Origin: Ceratocystis colombiana | Lineage: Eukaryota; Ascomycota; Sordariomycetes; Microascales; Ceratocystidaceae | Direction of reading: 5' to 3' | NCBI GenBank assembly: GCA_026419805.1 | Contig: JAOSLS010000076.1 | Coordinates: 1-64,000 of the forward strand | DNA length: 64,000 nt | Part shown: piece by piece, positions 1-9,649 of the stretch | Layout of the letters: each line of letters starts with the position of its first letter | Position numbering within the stretch: the first letter of the stretch is position 1 | Translations under genes and position numbers: made by a program | The notes under the pieces: generated by a model | Told to the model about the DNA's origin: nothing | Databases searched by the model: none | Seen by the model: only the letters and a program-made list of their open reading frames with translations

Positions 1-34
1 TGGCCCCCCCCCCCCCCTCTAGCCTAACACTAAC

Positions 35-1080
35 ATAGTGGAATAACAACAACAACAACAGTAATAGCAACAACAAGCTCCACCCCTTTCCAGGGAGTAG
101 CAACTGGAGCAACAGGTTCAGATGCTTAATAGTGCCCTTGAACTACTCAATACACAGTACAACAGCTTGCTGGGATCACCTATGGCAAGAGGTTTAACCA
201 AGATCCCAAAACTCACTACTACTGACCTAGATGAGTTTACTATCTGGTTTGATCAAGTAAAGTGTGTTTAGGAAATCAAGAAAACATACATTCTAGACAG
301 TGAGTTTACAACCCTGGTGTACCTTAGTGCAGCTAACTCAGCTTACAACTGAATCAAGAGGATACTCAACACTAAACTCTACAATGCCTCTGGCACATGC
401 AATGCTTTCCTTGAAGAACTCCAGAAGGCTTTTGAAGACCCTGTAGCCAAGGAGAAGGCCCTACTGAAGATCTAGATGATCTGCCAAGGAAAGTTAAAGA
501 TTAATAACTATATCCAAAAGTTTGATGACCTCCTCAGCCTTGCTCAGGGTGATGACCTATACTACAGCTAGAAAATTCTCTAGTTCAGATAAAGCCTTGA
601 CCCTACTCTCTATCAATAGATCTAAAGCAACCTTCCCCTGATAGACTACAAGGAATATAAGAAGACAGTAGTACATGCCTCCTAAATGCTATTACAACAG
701 AGAGAGGATGACAGGCTATTAACCTCTCTCCCCACTATAACTACACCCCAGTGCAACCCAGACACTATGGATTAGGAGCACACCTACCAAGTGTCCTCTG
801 ACCAGTAGTCAGACTATCCTAAAGTGAAATGGGTTTCTATAGAAGTGTAAGAATAATGAAAGCAGGATAGGAAGTGCCTCTACTATAGTTCATCTAAATA
901 CTTTGTCTATTAGTGCCCTTGTGGAGTTGGCCTAAAGCCCTAGGAGCTGAACACCTATAAAATAGCAGTAGCCCCACCTTTTGATGATGACATGGTTCTA
1001 GAGGATAATAATAATCTATTAGAAAACTAGCCCCCTCTAGTTACAGTCATAACCAGAGGAAGTTAGTAGTAAGGAATACA
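35..1080 (+). pseudogene. B1 gag (capsid/nucleocapsid), RIP-degraded
   Basis: Gag would build the retrotransposon particle and package its RNA. The frame starts at 35, where the expected ATG reads ATA; B2 also has ATA. A Gln-rich N-terminus, a capsid-like stretch from about 182 (M-A-R-G-L-T-K) and a nucleocapsid CCHC knuckle at 875-916 follow in one frame. In the knuckle the second Cys reads Tyr and the His reads Tyr, both explicable by G-to-A and C-to-T. Many in-frame TAG/TAA sit where B2 keeps CAG/CAA. The pol frame downstream is offset by -1. Confidence 0.85.
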
Positions 1081-1116
1081 TTCTCTTCTTCTCCCTCTTC
1101 TCTTCCCTCCCTAACT

Positions 1117-4100
1117 CCTCTACTCATTAAAGGAGCCCTCAATGTAGACATAGTAATAAACAATAACTATCCTGCAGTTGCACTGGTGGACACAGGCAAT
1201 ATAGTGTCTATAATTGTATCTGAGAAACTTGTGAAGAAATGCAAACTCCCCTGCTCAGTGCTCACCTCCCCCCTATCCCTAAAACCTTTCAATGACTAAC
1301 CTGCCTCCATTGCCACACAAGCCACTAAACTGGAAATAGATCTAGGTAGAATCAGAGAAGAAGTGTTTACACTAGTGGTACCAGACATCTATAAAGAAGA
1401 AATAATGATAGGATACCTATGGTTACACCACTACAAAGCAAGCATAGATTGTGTAAACCACTGTCTTGTCTTTCAGAATTTTTCAATACCATAGTCAACA
1501 ACCTCCTTGGAACATAGTAACCCAACTGAACTGAAAGTAGCCTGTATACACAAAATTTAGAACCATGACCTTAAAGTCTTTACAGTAAGTCTACAAGACA
1601 TCAATTACACCCTGGAAAAGCTAGCTAAAGAAGAGGAGCCCTGCTCAGATGAATGGAAAGCTAAAGTCCTAGGCTGGATCACCATAGAAAACATCATTAC
1701 ATTTGACCTAGAAGCCCTTTACTCACACTGCCTCCCTCCCCTCTGACCTGGGATAAACTATGAGATCAACCTCACAGTCCTAGACTCTGAAGCACCCTGG
1801 GGTCCATTGTATAGTCTCTCCTATGATGAACTGATTGTCCTCTGGAAAACACTACTCAACCTACTCAATAAAAAGTTCATCCAGATAAGCAGCTCAATAG
1901 CAATAGCCCTAATATTGTTTATCAAAAAGCCAGGCAGTGGGCTGAGGTTCTGTATTGACTATAGGTTACTTAACAAAATAATGAAAAAGGACTGCTATCC
2001 CTTACTAAACTTCAGAGAAACCCTCTGACAAGTCAGCTAAGCAAAATGGTTTACAAAGCTTAATGTAGTAGCTACATTCCACAATGTCTGAATTGAACTA
2101 GGACATGAATAGAAAACAGCTTTTCACACCTGCTTAGGTTCCTTTGAGTGGAATGTCATGCCATTTGGTCTGTCTAATGCTCCTGCCTAGTTCTAGTGTT
2201 TCCTAAATACAGTGCTACAAGAGTACCTAGATGTATTCTATTCTACCTACATTGATGACATTTTAGTCTTTATAGATAGTACCCTTGAAGAATATCATGA
2301 ACAAGTGAATAAAGTCCTAACCAAGCTGGTTGGAGCAGGACTGACTGTGGACATAGACAAGTGTGAATTTACAACTAAAGAAGTCAAGTACTTAGGATAC
2401 ATCATCCAACCAGGAAAGACAACTATAGACCCAGCAAAAGTCCAAGCAGTCAAAGAATGGCCTACTCCTAAGAATAAGAAAGATATTAGAGGATTTCTAG
2501 GTTTTACAAACTTTTACCACCTATTCATTAAAGACTTTACTACTATTGTAGGACCCCTCAATGCACTGACAGGGAAGCATTCCCCTTTTCTATAGTCTGA
2601 TGACTGTGAACATGCCTTCACCCAACTGAAAGATGCTTTCTACTCTGCCCCTATACTATACTTATTCAATCACATTCTTCCTACCACTGTCAAAGCAGAT
2701 GCATCAGGTTATAGCACTAGGGCTGTCCTTCTCCAGGAATACCCAGATAGGATGCACCTAATAGTATATATCAGCTAAAAAATATCACCCTCAGAAGCAA
2801 ACTATGAAATCCATGACAAAGAAATACTTGTAATCATATGAGCCCTTAAGGAATAGTGAGGAGAACTCCAGGGAACCCAAGGCCCTGTCAAGGTCCTGAT
2901 AGACCACTAAAACCTACTCTATTTTACAACTACACAACAACTGTCAGAATGACAAGCTAGATAGGCAACCTTACTTTCAGAGTTTAACCTAGCTTTAGAG
3001 CACTACCTAGGAAAACTATCCCCACTCCTAGATGCACTGTCCTGACTACACATGCCTCAGGACATAGAAGACCCTTGACTGAAAGCATACCACTAGTAGC
3101 TACTGACCTAAGGTAAAGATGGCTTGCTACATATCTAACCTATCTATACACCCTCTCCATTGATACCATCCCCATTCCAATAAGAAAACCTGTCTACACT
3201 CTGGAACCAAGCACTGTCTGAAGACATAGACTACTCACTTGCCTACACTGTCATTGCCTCAGGATCCCTAACATGGCCTGAGAACCTGAAGAACCACTAG
3301 AGAGTATCACTGTCAGAATACTCTCTAGACTCACAAGGTCACCTCTACTTCAGATCTCAACTTTAGCTACTAAATTGGGAACTACTATGAACCAATGTAC
3401 TATAGGAAATATATGACTCAGCAACACTTATCCACCCTAGATAGAGAGTCATATGTCAAGAGGTCTCAAAAACCTATTTCTGGCCACACTATACCTCAGA
3501 TATCAAATACTTCTACTAAAACTATGAAATATGTAGCAGTACTAATATCATATATCAAATGAAACAAGGACTGCTGAAACCTCTTCCTGTCCCTGACTAT
3601 ATATAGTAAGACATTAGTCTAGACCTAATAGGACCTCTCCCCACTTATAAAAGAGAAGGAAAATCATATAAGTATATCATGACAATTGTAGATCATCTCT
3701 CAAAGGGAATAATACTGATACTATGCCATAGCCTGGACATCAAATACCTATTAATACATTTCCTTGAGTACTACTACCTAAGACATAGCCTACCCTAGAG
3801 TATCACATCAGACAGGTAATTCACTAATATGTTTTAGAAGCACCTGATGACAACACTGAAAATAAACCAATAATTGACCACTATATATCACCCCTAGTCA
3901 AATGGAGCTATAGAAAGGGTAAATGCTGAAATCAAAGTAAAATTATCAAAACTGCTGATAGAACACCTAGACTAGCTCACCTGCCTCCTAATAGTTGAAT
4001 TCACATTGAATGTAGCCACTTCTTCCTCCACTGAAACATCACCCTTTGCAATGTCCTATAGTTTTGATCCAGAACCTGTCCAGTTATAGCCAGAAGTAAT

Positions 4101-4701
4101 TGCCCCCCTGACACTACCACTAGACCAAAACCAGAGCCTAGTGGCACAAGCCACTAGGATAATGAAAAGCCTGGCTGACTAAGCAAAGTGGGTGTAATCT
4201 ACACTGAGCACTACTAGATTAGACATGGAGGAATAAGTAAACCTGTATAGACAGCCCTATTGCTAATTCTAACCTAGAGACTGGGTTTGGTTATCTAAGA
4301 GCTCACACACTACACAGTAAGAAGGCCTAGGCTGAAAATTGAGACCCTGATACCAGAAGCTATAAGTCTTAGAAGAAGTAGGTTCCCACAACTACAGGTT
4401 AGACCTACAGGGAGCCAGAGGTCATGACATTTTTCATACAGATAGGTTAAGGCATTTCCCAAATAATGCTTTTCCCTCCTAGAACACCTACACTACAGAC
4501 AGTGCACCAGGCCCAGTTGAAATCAATAGTGTGGAAGAATGGGAAGTGGAAGATATAATCTAGGAGCATCCTTCAAATAGCAAGAGGGAAGTGCAATACC
4601 TAGTGAAATGGACAGGTTTCCCTGATCCTACCTGGGAACCAAGAGAAGCCCTGGAAGACACAGTTGCACTGGAAAGATGGCTAGAAGGGAAAGGAGGCTG
4701 A
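1117..4701 (+). pseudogene. B1 pol: protease-RT-RNase H-integrase-chromodomain, RIP-degraded
   Basis: The polyprotein would copy and integrate the element. Protease motif L-V-D-T-G is intact at 1189-1197. RT fingers/palm are open at 1807-2028, and the catalytic Y-I-D-D lies at 2248-2259 inside an open stretch 2212-2595. RNase H D-A-S-G is at 2698-2709. The three integrase catalytic residues are still encoded: Asp 3622-3624, Asp 3811-3813, Glu 3913-3915. A chromodomain (W-E-V-E-D-I-I ... Y-L-V-K-W-T-G-F ... T-W-E-P) spans about 4531-4680. The stop TGA at 4699-4701 directly abuts the LTR. Tens of internal stops, mostly TAG/TAA/TGA from CAG/CAA/CGA, make it non-functional. Confidence 0.92.
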
Positions 4702-4934
4702 TGTTAGGGTTTGGAAAACCCAAATAGAGTCTAAAGACTTTTCAACCTATCTGTTGGAGGAGCACAAGCATACTAGCCCTAAAAGGCTGAATAATTATTT
4801 ATGCCTCTCTCAAAATACTAATATGGCAAAGGTTAGCAGTTAATTTTAGACTTAGTTTAGTTCCTTTCTTTCCCTATCAGAATATATTTGTTTCTGCTGT
4901 ACTTCATCGATTCTCACAAGACAAGGCCCTTACA
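4702..4934 (+). repeat. B1 3' LTR (233 bp)
   Basis: Begins TGTTAGGG and ends CCCTTACA, directly after the pol stop and a purine-rich tract. Identical in length to both LTRs of B2. It retains a CpG near 4909. Confidence 0.93.
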
Positions 4935-4986
4935 AGGGTAGTAGTTCTTCATTTAAGTATGTAAAGGCATCCTATAAGTCTATGTA

Positions 4987-5599
4987 TTATATTGGTCGTC
5001 TTTCACATAGTTCTACTAGTGATGTTTTAGGCTTCTTCTTCAGTGCTTTCTTGATATCCTCTATACTAGCTATGAAGATTTTTATTGTATTATTGCCTTT
5101 TCTCTTAGCTATTCTCATTATTACAGTGAATGCTTGTCTATTGACTATACTCATTTTCATTATTCCATTGTTCTTTTTTTTTAATCTTTCCTCTCTCACT
5201 CTAAGTTTTTTAACTACTGTATTGCTAGAGTAGATAATCATTCTATTCTCTTAGGGTATATAGATAGCTCCTTACTTTTTGATCTATAGTAGCCTAAGTG
5301 TTACATTGTAGTCAATACCAGGTATAATGTATATAAACACTTCTCTTTCTTTATAGCCTTCAATATTAATAGATATATAGGCTACTTCCTTAATCACCCC
5401 TCTACTTCCTATTACTCCTTTCATTATATATACTAGGATTAGAATATACTTTAGTTAAGCTTATTTTATAAATAAATCAGATACTACATTATATACTAAT
5501 GAACTAGGGTCTATTAATATAGTTATTATATTTATATCATTGATCAGGACTTCTACTAAAAGAAGACTATAGTCTATTATTTCTTTCTATTCTCTTAAC
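4987..5599 (-). pseudogene. J1 protease and protease-RT linker fragment
   Basis: The minus strand encodes L-I-D-P-S-S with the Asp at 5511-5509. F has L-I-D-P-G-S-S at the same place, so the Gly appears mutated to Ser. The following linker is open from 5241 to 4990 and resembles F. After removing the 88-bp duplication, its frame is -1 relative to J1 gag, as in the other families. RT is absent. Confidence 0.65.
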
Positions 5600-6517
5600 T
5601 AAAGTTTAGTCAGATCCTCCTCTTAGTACCCCTGCTCATGACTTTATATAGGGTTTAGGCTTTTCCCTAATCATCTGCTACTGAGGTTTCTTCTACTAGT
5701 AGTATATTCTATTCCTTGACTATAGTGTTATTGACTTAGGTATGAATAGGGGCTGGCCTTCTTACTGGTTTCAGGGGGTAAACTCTGGCCTAGCATTTGG
5801 GTTATACATAGTGTAGGTAGATGTTTGCCTGGTGTCTTCTAGACATCTCTTCATTACTGACCTATTTTACAACTCTGCCCCTGTACTTGTGGTCATCTAG
5901 TAGCCTAGGGCTGGAGTTTTACATTGTCTTAGGTCTTGGGGTGGAGTGGGACTGTGTATAATTCAAGTTGATGTCCATTGGATCACTGTATTCTCTTGGA
6001 ATCTCATTGTGCTGGTTCAGGCTGCTGATGTACACACTGAATTTATTGAGGTTTTTATTTCTCAGGATGTTTGTATACACTTGTCTGTAGATTTTGACTC
6101 TGGTTCAGGCTGCTGATGTACACACTGAATTTATCAAGGCTTTTATTTCTCAGGATGTTTGTGTACACTTATCTATAGATTTTGACTTCTTCCTCCAGTG
6201 TTTTGCCTGGAGCTGTGGCAAGTGTGTAGTACATCACCTTCCTGTCCAGTCCCTTGTGGAAGGCATCTATCTTAATCTCCTCTGGCCATGCCTGTCCTCT
6301 GGCCTCCTGTAGTAGTTTGTAGAAGTCCTGGATGTAAATTTCATATGTGTCTCCTTTCTGCTTCAGGGCATTCAGCTTCATGTGTACAGTGTCTATATGT
6401 CCTAGGTCTTTGAACCTATTGTCAAGGACCTTCTATACCTCAGCTTCCATTGCCCCTTCTTTTTTTCATAGTTCTGTCAGTTTTTCACTGATACCCTCAC
6501 TGGCTTGTATTGTCAGG
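5600..6517 (-). pseudogene. J1 gag fragment
   Basis: An open stretch 6381-6169 (minus) has the retrotransposon Gag capsid look (Y-I-Q-D-F-Y-K-L-L-Q-E-A-R-G, then I-D-A-F-H-K-G-L) and matches the equivalent part of F gag (Y-I-A-E-Y-C-N-L-L-Q-Q-A-R-G). It is interrupted by an 88-bp tandem duplication at 6013-6188, which shifts the frame. Stops occur elsewhere. It would have formed the particle shell; now inactive. Confidence 0.7.
6013..6188. repeat. 88-bp tandem duplication inside J1 gag
   Basis: Copy 1 is 6013-6100 and copy 2 is 6101-6188, each starting TGGTTCAGGCTGCTGATG. The copies differ only by transitions. 88 is not a multiple of 3, so the second copy shifts the reading frame. Confidence 0.9.
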
Positions 6518-6689
6518 TGTCACAGGTGAGATGCAATGCTATGATTCATATAATATCTTTATTCATTGATGGGGAGGGAAAGGAGTCTATCTAGAGGGTT
6601 GTGCTGGTGAGCAGGGTGAGATACTTCACTTACCCCCTGTGTTTCTACCTACCTTCACTACCTTTCATATTTAGTACTAAACTGTAATA
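6518..6689 (-). repeat. Putative J2 3' LTR (172 bp)
   Basis: On the plus strand it runs from TGTCACAGG to CTGTAATA (decayed from CTGTAACA). The minus-strand ends TGTTACAG / CCTGTGACA are near-inverted. A long purine tract on the minus strand (plus 6690-6720) directly precedes it, as expected for a polypurine tract. Inferred from ends only; no second copy is in the window. Confidence 0.55.
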
Positions 6690-6721
6690 TCATTCTCCTT
6701 CTCCTCCCCTTCCTTCTTCTT

Positions 6722-6904
6722 CCACTTACTCTTCAGTTAGCCTATTGGTATGAGGTAAGTTTCTTTAGGTCTATTGTTTTTAGTTATTAGTCCCTATTTC
6801 ACTTCCCAACTGTATAGGGCTTCTAAATTATCTTTAATCATATTGTCAATTGGCTTATAAGTTAGTGTTTCAAACCCTTTCCACTTGATCTATACTACCC
6901 TCTC
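6722..6904 (-). pseudogene. J2 pol C-terminal fragment (chromodomain region)
   Basis: Minus-strand translation gives a pattern like the F C-terminus (N-N-R-P-K-x-T-Y-L near 6735-6780, V-K-W near 6890). No complete domain remains; it is cut by A1 at 6905. Confidence 0.55.
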
Positions 6905-7404
6905 TGTCACAGTATGCTAGTGTCTTCTGCATAACTGTTACTATACACTAGCATTCCTGCATAATGTAATAGCACACTAGTGTCCTCTGTATAACCACTG
7001 TCTGTCATGGTATGATACTGTCTTCTACATGACTACCATTTCTGTATGACCACTGTTTCCACACTACTTTAGCATTCCCTACATGACTACTATCCTGCTC
7101 AAGGCTAGAGCCTTGCTCACCACTACCAACCTCACACCTTACTGTAGATCTTGTTGACTATAACTTATATAGATATATAGACTAGATAGAACCTCCCTCT
7201 ATTACCTGAATATTACTCCCTAAGCAATGTCCTTATCTCCTTCCCTGAATATACTGAACTTCCTGTCCCTATCTTCTATCCTGGTATCTATTACTATCCT
7301 GAATATCCTATCCTACCTGTCCTTATCCCTGTCTACCTGTCCTGCCTGTCCTATCTTTGAGCTATTGGGTTAGTCTCATAGAACCTTCCTACCTATCTAT
7401 GACA
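6905..7404 (+). repeat. A1 5' LTR (500 bp)
   Basis: TGTCA ... TGACA ends. The same sequence occurs at 18013-18513, 18759-19258 and, reversed, 58596-59094. Confidence 0.95.
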
Positions 7405-7436
7405 TTATATTACTTCTACCCTTAGACACTGATGAG

Positions 7437-8960
7437 ATGACTACCTACCTAGACCCTCTAACTATGCCTAATAGCTTCAAGAGCTTTAGTAAGGGGGTTA
7501 CCAACCACACTAGTGCTTGGTTTAAATATATCTACACCCTATTTTCATACACTAATGAAAAAGAATCTGAAATTACTACCCTGAACTATACAGTGACTAC
7601 TGAGTCTACTAACTACACTACTATATGAGATAGCCTCACTACTAATCTTCAAGTAACTCAGGGCTAGCTCAAGTATATATAAAATAAGTTGAAAGAGGCC
7701 TAGAGTGAGCTTTACTAGGCTCACCTCAACAAGTAAAGGGCTCTTGACAAACTCTAGTCAGCCATACCACCCCCTACTACACCTGCCACTCCTACTACCC
7801 TCACTATTGAGGGAGGAGAAGCCTCTGTCTCTATTCCTACTTCTGCCCCTACTATTTTCCCTGCCCCTACTCCTGCTCCTATCCCTATATCTACTCCTGC
7901 TCCTACCCTAGCCCTTTCTATAGCTGAACTATTCATAATGACTCATACTACTAAGCCCTCTAAACAACTACCTAACCCTAATAAGTTCAAAGGTAACTAG
8001 TCAGACCTTTATTACTTCAATACCTAGATCTACTAGAAGATATAAAGAAACTATAACTATTTCCTAGATACCTAAGACTATATAGCCTATATCAATAACT
8101 GCTTGAAAGGACTAGTATATACCCTTATTCTACTATATATCAAGGATAGGGAATACCTGCTTTCAGACTATAATACTATCCTGAAAGTCCTTGACTACAT
8201 ATATAGGGACCCTGATAAGGTCAACTATACCTGTAGTGAATTATTCTACCTCTAATAAAGTAATAAGGATTTTACTACCTTCTTCTCCTAGTTCTAGTGC
8301 CTAGCTCTTAAGGGAGAAGTAAGTGAATTGACTCTACTAACCCTTCTTAAGCAAAACATCTTAAAGGAACTCTATGTGATACTACTATATCATGACCCCC
8401 TAAGTTATGAATACTATGAATTCATAAACTTCCTCTAAAACCTTGAGAACTACATGACCTGCTTTAGCTCTATGATATTACCTACTACCTAGACTTATGC
8501 TCCCTCTGCCTAGAACTATACTCCCCCTACCTAGAACTATACTACTGCCCCTGAATCCTATGCCCCTATCCCCTAGGCCCTAGCACTAGGGAATATAGAC
8601 CTAAAAGGAATAACTGCCCCTCCACTAGACCTAGATGCTATAGACCTGTCCTATCAACACTATGCCTCCTACTGAGAAAAGGGTGAATACTACTATTATA
8701 GAATAAAGGGCTACCTAGTGGGCTAGTGCCTATAACCTAATAACTGATAGCTCTACTTAGCTACACTATCCCCTTCCTCTACTGCTATGACACCCTAGGT
8801 CTCCTACTCCTACTACTACTATAACTCCTTCTCATCCTTCTACTTAGACTACTCCAGTGATAGACTAAAAAAAGGAGCTTGCCTAGAATAAGCCACCCCT
8901 AGGTAGAACCTCCTAGTATAACCCTGAACTAGATCATTTATATCTTAGCTACTACTATAC
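7437..8960 (+). pseudogene. A1 gag, RIP-degraded
   Basis: The start ATG at 7437 lies 32 nt after the LTR and is shared with A2 (19291). The N-terminal 63 codons are open. A Pro/Ala/Thr-rich linker from CCT/ACT/GCT repeats lies at about 7765-7910, followed by a capsid-like region. A decayed CCHC knuckle lies at 8688-8729 (both early Cys read Tyr, His reads Tyr, last Cys intact). The role would be particle formation and RNA packaging. Numerous TAG/TAA stops. Confidence 0.85.
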
Positions 8961-9419
8961 ATAGTCTTCTAATTGAGGAAGAATATAATCAGTAGTCAGA
9001 TCTTATGATCCTCCCTATAGAACTATCTCTTCAAGACTATTCCTTCCTAACATACACCCTGACTGACTATAGTGTAGAAGGAAAAGCCTTCATTAATACT
9101 ACCTAGGTATCTCTACACTGAATTCCAACCTACCCCCTCCACTCTCTATTTGGAATTGAAGTATTCAATAGAAGAGAAACTGAAGCTAGGAAATATACTC
9201 ATTATATCTATACCTGCCTCTATATAAATGATCACTATCAGAAGAACATTTTGTTCTTTATCATATAGCTCACTCATTACCCTATTGTCTTAGGTATACT
9301 TTAGCTAAAGCAATATGACCTAACTGTCTACTTCACTAATCACTCAATCACTTTTAATAGTGAATACTACTGAAACTACTATAACATTCCTAGTAAGCCT
9401 GAGAAGCTTTAAGCCTTAT
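8961..9419 (+). pseudogene. A1 pol, 5' part: protease, before the F insertion
   Basis: The protease site reads D-Y-S at 9065-9073; A2 still has D-C-G there, so the family triad is Asp-Cys-Gly followed by x-E-G-K-A-F-I. The frame is -1 relative to gag. Reading continues after F at 14756: A2 and A3 have this junction uninterrupted. Confidence 0.8.
9415..9419. repeat. Target-site duplication of F (CTTAT), left copy
   Basis: Perfectly repeated at 14751-14755. In A2 and A3 the corresponding site exists once, without an insertion. Confidence 0.93.
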
Positions 9420-9615
9420 TGTTACAGGACTAGTAGGTGGTACTAAGTTTGCCAATTGATGACTTTATTGTCAGATGAGGGAGAAAGGAAGAAACTATCT
9501 AAAGCCTTTGCTGGCGGTGCCCCCTCTTTATCTTCTACAAGATTTTCCAGCATGTCTGGCTCCACTTTCCTATTCTGGCCTAGTCCCTCATCCTTTGCTA
9601 GTCTACCCTCTAATA
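9420..9615 (-). repeat. F 3' LTR (196 bp)
   Basis: Plus-strand ends TGTTACAGGAC and CCCTCTAATA. Matches 14555-14750. Confidence 0.93.
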
Positions 9616-9649
9616 TATTTCTCTTTCTCTGGGTTGACCTGTGTCCTTG

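Larger units (their letters stand above)
1..4934 (+). mobile_element. LTR retrotransposon B1 (Ty3/Gypsy chromovirus), 5' end outside window
   Basis: Order gag, protease, RT, RNase H, integrase, chromodomain, LTR is readable through many stops. The same family recurs complete at 27342-32638, which shows that only the 5' LTR and roughly 130 nt of leader lie upstream of base 1. From position 21 to the pol stop the two copies differ in length by 3 nt only, a CAA/AAT-type triplet near 46-80. Right flank 4935-4939 is AGGGT; the left flank is not in the window, so the target duplication cannot be tested. Heavily decayed by CpA-to-TpA changes. Confidence 0.93.
4935..6517 (-). mobile_element. J1: reversed fragment of an F-related retrotransposon (gag to pre-RT)
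   Basis: Reading the minus strand from 6517 down gives gag, protease, and the protease-RT linker, then stops at the edge of B1; RT and everything downstream are missing. The linker has the same K-K-G ... I-x-S-x-E-D-I-x-K-A-L pattern as element F (12590-12889 minus strand), so J and F are sister families. No LTR is present. The 3' part of J1 gag is cut at 6517 by the LTR of J2. Confidence 0.75.
6518..6904 (-). mobile_element. J2: 3' LTR plus pol tail of a reversed retrotransposon
   Basis: A putative LTR (6518-6689) is followed by a minus-strand pol C-terminus (6690-6904) resembling the end of F pol. It sits inside J1 gag and is itself cut at 6905 by the A1 LTR. The rest of J2 is not found on the far side of A1, so it is truncated or lost. 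Confidence 0.65.

Noticed and set aside
1117..4701. Dense TAG/TAA as evidence for an alternative genetic code (UAR = Gln)
   Set aside because: Sister copies have CAG/CAA at the same codons, non-Gln codons also mutate in the same CA/TG context, and catalytic residues are lost: mutation explains it better than recoding.
4982..5233. Plus-strand open frame with hydrophobic, Leu/Phe-rich product
   Set aside because: Antisense of the J1 protease-RT linker; hydrophobicity comes from pyrimidine-rich complement of Lys codons.
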